A stretch of 44,992 bases of DNA from Methylotenera_A sp031379885 (GTDB taxonomy: Bacteria > Pseudomonadota > Gammaproteobacteria > Burkholderiales > Methylophilaceae), in the NCBI GenBank assembly GCA_031379885.1, contig JANNFN010000166.1, forward strand, positions 1 through 44,992. Direction: 5' to 3'. Shown piece by piece: positions 42,615 to 44,992 of the stretch. How positions within the stretch are numbered: position 1 is the first letter of the stretch; each line of letters starts with the position of its first letter. The notes under the pieces are model-generated. The model worked only from the letters and a program-made list of their open reading frames with translations, did not search any database and was not told where the DNA came from. The position numbers and the translations under genes were made by a program.

Positions 42615-43769
42615 CTATCTTCCACCCATAATCGAAATGTAGTCTTTCGTCCAGCGACTATAAGGGACACAACCTTCTTTAAGTGAGCATTTGGCTTGAG
42701 GCGTTTTCCAGAATTTAATTTCGGTAAAGCGTTCAAAGCCGTTGGCAGCACAAAAATCGCTGCCGCCAGGTGCTTTGGTTTTGCACGCAGCGGGCACAAC
42801 TGGGTTAGAGCCAAACCATTCTGCCACACCCACTTGCGTTGCAGCGCTTAAAGAATGTTCCATCCACATATAGGCACAATTGGGGTGTTTTGCTTTTGCG
42901 GCTAACATCGTGGTATCTGCCCAACCAGTTGCGCCTTCAGATGGAATGACTGAAGCAATGGGTTGCTTCTCTGTTTGTAACGCATTGACTTGATACGGCC
43001 ATGCGCCAGAGGCAACTACACCTTCTTTTTTAAAGTCGGTCATCTGCACGGTCACATCATGCCAGTAACGGTGAGTTAACGTTTTTTGTTGTCGTAACAA
43101 TTTCAATACTGCTGCATATTGTTTTTCGTTCAGTTCATACGGATCTTTAATACCGAGCGCCGGGGTTTTTTTCATTAAATATAACGCGGCGTCTGCAATA
43201 TAGATTGGACCATCATAAGCTTGTACACGGCCTTTATTGGGTTTGCCGTCAGGTAAATTTTGCGGCTCAAACACCGTTGCCCAACTGGTCGGCGCGGTTT
43301 TAAAAGTGTTAGTGTTATACATTAATACGTTTGGCCCCCATTGATATGGCACACCATAATGTATGCCATTCACCGTGTGCCAAGGCGCATCTTGCAAGCG
43401 TGAATCAAGTGTGCCCCAAGATGGGATTAATGCGGTATTAATATGCTGCACTTTTTTGCCTGCCACCAAACGTAAGCTCGCATCACCAGAGGCGGTTACT
43501 AAGTCATAACCACCTTTGTTCATGAGTGACACCATTTCGTCAGACGTGCCGGCAGTTTTTACATTGACTTTGCAGCCTGTTTCTTTCTCGAACCCTGTCA
43601 CCCAATCATAATTTTTATCTGTTGCGCCATTTTCAAGATAACCTGGCCATGCAACAACATCAAGCTTTCCTTCGCCTTTGCCAATCTTGGTCATATGATC
43701 AGCATGAGCGCTAGTCATGCCGATGGCTAATGCGGCTATTAATAATTGCTTAATTGAAATTGAAATCAT
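42615..43769 (-). CDS. ydcS: Polyamine-type ABC transporter substrate-binding protein (YdcS-like)
   Basis: Periplasmic binding protein of 384 residues, as long as E. coli YdcS. The start at 43769 (MISISIKQLLIAALAIG) has AAGGGG upstream, and a signal peptide ends at SAHA before DHMTKIG. The mature part opens with GKLDVVAWPGYLENG and has WATVFEP, VTASGDASLRLV and the C-terminal PGGSDFCAANGFERF. Four Cys in the last 60 residues could form disulfides. PotD/PotF-type proteins bind polyamines; in this operon the ligand may instead be the amino alcohol used by the fused lyase. First gene of ydcSTUV-eutA-eutBC-patD. Confidence 0.88.
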   Translation of the reverse strand: MISISIKQLLIAALAIGMTSAHADHMTKIGKGEGKLDVVAWPGYLENGATDKNYDWVTGFEKETGCKVNVKTAGTSDEMVSLMNKGGYDLVTASGDASLRLVAGKKVQHINTALIPSWGTLDSRLQDAPWHTVNGIHYGVPYQWGPNVLMYNTNTFKTAPTSWATVFEPQNLPDGKPNKGRVQAYDGPIYIADAALYLMKKTPALGIKDPYELNEKQYAAVLKLLRQQKTLTHRYWHDVTVQMTDFKKEGVVASGAWPYQVNALQTEKQPIASVIPSEGATGWADTTMLAAKAKHPNCAYMWMEHSLSAATQVGVAEWFGSNPVVPAACKTKAPGGSDFCAANGFERFTEIKFWKTPQAKCSLKEGCVPYSRWTKDYISIMGGR

Positions 43770-43829
43770 TTTTAAACCCCTTAAAAATTGATAAAACATA
43801 GCAACTTTAAAACTGATGGAAATTGTAAA

Positions 43830-43858
43830 AATTTAAGTCAAATCGACTCTAATTACAA
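43830..43858 (-). promoter_or_regulatory. Candidate sigma-70 promoter of the ydcSTUV-eut-patD operon
   Basis: On the minus strand TTGTAA (43858-43853), a 17-base spacer and TAAATT (43835-43830) lie 60-90 bases upstream of the ydcS start. It sits in the 138-base gap after the Lrp-type gene. Read by eye only. Confidence 0.35.
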
Positions 43859-43907
43859 TAGCATTGTTTTCTTAAATTGGATATGCGACAAGAGCCATTT
43901 AGATTAT

Positions 43908-44426
43908 TTATTTAGAACCACTTGCAACCTCGCTTTGCACTTCGTTAAGTGGCAAGGCAAAACCTTCTTTGACTTCTTCCATCACAATATAGCTTTTTGA
44001 TTCTTGCGCGCCAGGCAGGGTGAGTAAAATATCGCCCAATAATGTGCGGTAATCGGCCATCTGCGCAATACGCGCTTTAATTAGGTAATCAAAATCACCA
44101 GAAACCAAGTGGCATTCCAATACGCTGGGTAGCTTAAGAATTTCTTGTTTAAATTTGCCAAAAATTGCGCCAGATTTCGTAGAGAGCTTAAGTTCTACAA
44201 ACACCAGCAAGCCCAAACCCATTGCATGTGGATTTAAGCGCGCGTGATAGCCGAGAATAACGCCTTCTTTTTCTAGATTTTTTACGCGTTCTCCACATGG
44301 CGTGACGGATAAGCCAACGCGCTCGGCCAACTCAGTAATTGGGATGCGCGCATCCGCCTGCAACACCGTCAAAATTTTCATGTCGATACGATCTAGTTCG
44401 CGCACGGCGTGGGTACGAATTCGCAT
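43908..44426 (-). CDS. Lrp/AsnC family transcriptional regulator
   Basis: Feast/famine regulator of 172 residues: N-terminal helix-turn-helix (LDRIDMKILTVLQADARIPI, ELAERVGLSVTPCGERVKNL) and a C-terminal RAM ligand-binding domain (GLLVFVELKLSTKSG, LECHLVSGDFDYLIKARI). It is divergent from dadA across 167 bases, the layout seen for Lrp/DadR proteins that switch on D-amino acid dehydrogenase in response to alanine. The ydcS operon starts 138 bases downstream in the same direction, so it could also influence that operon. No strong ribosome site was seen (AAGGAT lies 4-9 bases upstream). Confidence 0.9.
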   Translation of the reverse strand: MRIRTHAVRELDRIDMKILTVLQADARIPITELAERVGLSVTPCGERVKNLEKEGVILGYHARLNPHAMGLGLLVFVELKLSTKSGAIFGKFKQEILKLPSVLECHLVSGDFDYLIKARIAQMADYRTLLGDILLTLPGAQESKSYIVMEEVKEGFALPLNEVQSEVASGSK

Positions 44427-44593
44427 AATTTATCCTTAAGCAAGTTAAAACTATTTTTTGTTATTTATTAAGATAATATTACTACTAATTTTAAATTTAC
44501 AGTTATTAATTAATTTTTTTAACAAAAATTTGGTTAATTTTTAAGGTGGATATTCAATAGACTGTACACATTATCTTTAGTTAAAAGGCTTTC
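44427..44593. promoter_or_regulatory. Divergent control region lrp / dadA
   Basis: A 167-base, very AT-rich gap with several A and T tracts between divergent start codons, typical for Lrp-type binding. No individual operator or promoter can be fixed with confidence. Confidence 0.35.
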
Positions 44594-44992
44594 ATGAAAG
44601 TAATCATTTTAGGTTCAGGCGTAGTTGGCGTTACTAGCGCCTATTACTTAGCGCAAAAAGGGTTTGAAGTAACGGTGATTGACCGCCAGCCAGCGGTAGG
44701 TTTGGAGACCAGCTTTGCCAATGCAGGGCAAGTATCGCCAGGGTACTCCGCGCCATGGGCCGCGCCTGGCGTGCCGATGAAAGCCTTAAAGTGGTTGTTC
44801 CAACGCCATTCGCCACTGGCCGTTAAACCAGATTTAACGCTTTGGCAATTGCAATGGACCATGAAATTATTGCGAAACTGTACCGCTAAACGCTACGACA
44901 TTAACAAAGAGCGTATGGTGCGGTTGGCGGAATATAGCCGTGATTGCCTAGGCGAATTGCGCACTGCGACTGGCATTGCTTACGAAGGCCGC
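44594..44992 (+). CDS. dadA: D-amino acid dehydrogenase, N-terminal part (3' end outside window)
   Basis: Membrane-associated FAD enzyme that oxidises D-alanine and other D-amino acids to keto acids. The visible 133 residues begin MKVIILGSGVVGVTSAYYLA (FAD fold) and continue with ETSFANAGQVSPGYSAPWAA, the most recognisable DadA motif, and APGVPMKALKWLFQRHSPLA. The frame is open to the last base, so the gene runs on. AAAAGG precedes the ATG. The divergent Lrp-type regulator supports the call. L-alanine made by the omega-transaminase could feed this step after racemisation (inference). Confidence 0.93.
   Translation, partial: MKVIILGSGVVGVTSAYYLAQKGFEVTVIDRQPAVGLETSFANAGQVSPGYSAPWAAPGVPMKALKWLFQRHSPLAVKPDLTLWQLQWTMKLLRNCTAKRYDINKERMVRLAEYSRDCLGELRTATGIAYEGR

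Noticed and set aside
43880..43888. GTCGCATA upstream of ydcS as another activator half-site
   Set aside because: No partner half-site at 21 bases and no promoter at the matching distance; a lone GTCG is expected often by chance.
1..44992. Insertion sequences, prophage, CRISPR arrays, microcompartment shell genes
   Set aside because: Looked for transposase, integrase, repeated spacers and shell-protein motifs by reading both strands; none was seen.

Overview
The window reads as chromosome of a betaproteobacterium with moderate, AT-leaning base composition. The left edge has the order pheT-ihfA-merR-tRNA-Pro, and the IhfA sequence is typical of that class. A methylotroph-related lineage such as Methylophilaceae is plausible because most of the window handles N-methylated compounds, but the taxon is inferred from remembered sequences, not from a search.

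Layout. (1) 1-2760: translation and nucleoid genes (end of pheT, ihfA, a MerR-type regulator, tRNA-Pro GGG). (2) 2780-19781, all minus strand and tightly packed: soxB-soxD-soxA-soxG, sdaA, dgcA-dgcB, etfA-etfB, gbcA-gbcB, then the ABC transporter genes proV-proW. This is the oxidative demethylation route glycine betaine > dimethylglycine > sarcosine > glycine, with its electron-transfer flavoprotein and a serine deaminase. gbcA carries two in-frame nonsense codons inside the iron-binding motif of its active site. (3) 19984-27537: a betaine/choline-type binding lipoprotein, the GbdR-like activator, a TorF-type porin, then betB-betA and a translationally coupled PF03458/UPF0126 membrane protein. 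Choline is converted to betaine here and passed to region 2. (4) 27521-34552: an MFS transporter, an omega-amino-acid (beta-alanine type) aminotransferase with a CoA-acylating semialdehyde dehydrogenase and a divergent XRE-cupin regulator, a small ion channel, a triosephosphate isomerase that may be a paralogue, and small proteins. (5) 34670-43769, minus strand: ydcS-ydcT-ydcU-ydcV, eutA, a single-chain eutB-eutC fusion, patD. This looks like a self-contained import, deamination and aldehyde-oxidation operon with no microcompartment genes. (6) An Lrp/AsnC regulator divergent from the start of dadA.

The most interesting points are these. The fused EutBC lacks the conserved Asp that helps bind ethanolamine in the enterobacterial enzyme (Ala385 in its place), although the neighbouring catalytic residues are kept, so this may be a B12-dependent lyase for another amino alcohol. 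The double nonsense lesion in gbcA is written as the same apparent C-to-A change twice. A bipartite element (GKCG-N17-GTCGYAAT) lies at the same distance from candidate -35/-10 boxes upstream of torF and betB and recurs upstream of the binding lipoprotein gene, suggesting one regulon, probably under the GbdR-like activator. Taken together, the window resembles a catabolic island for phospholipid head groups (choline and ethanolamine-like amines).
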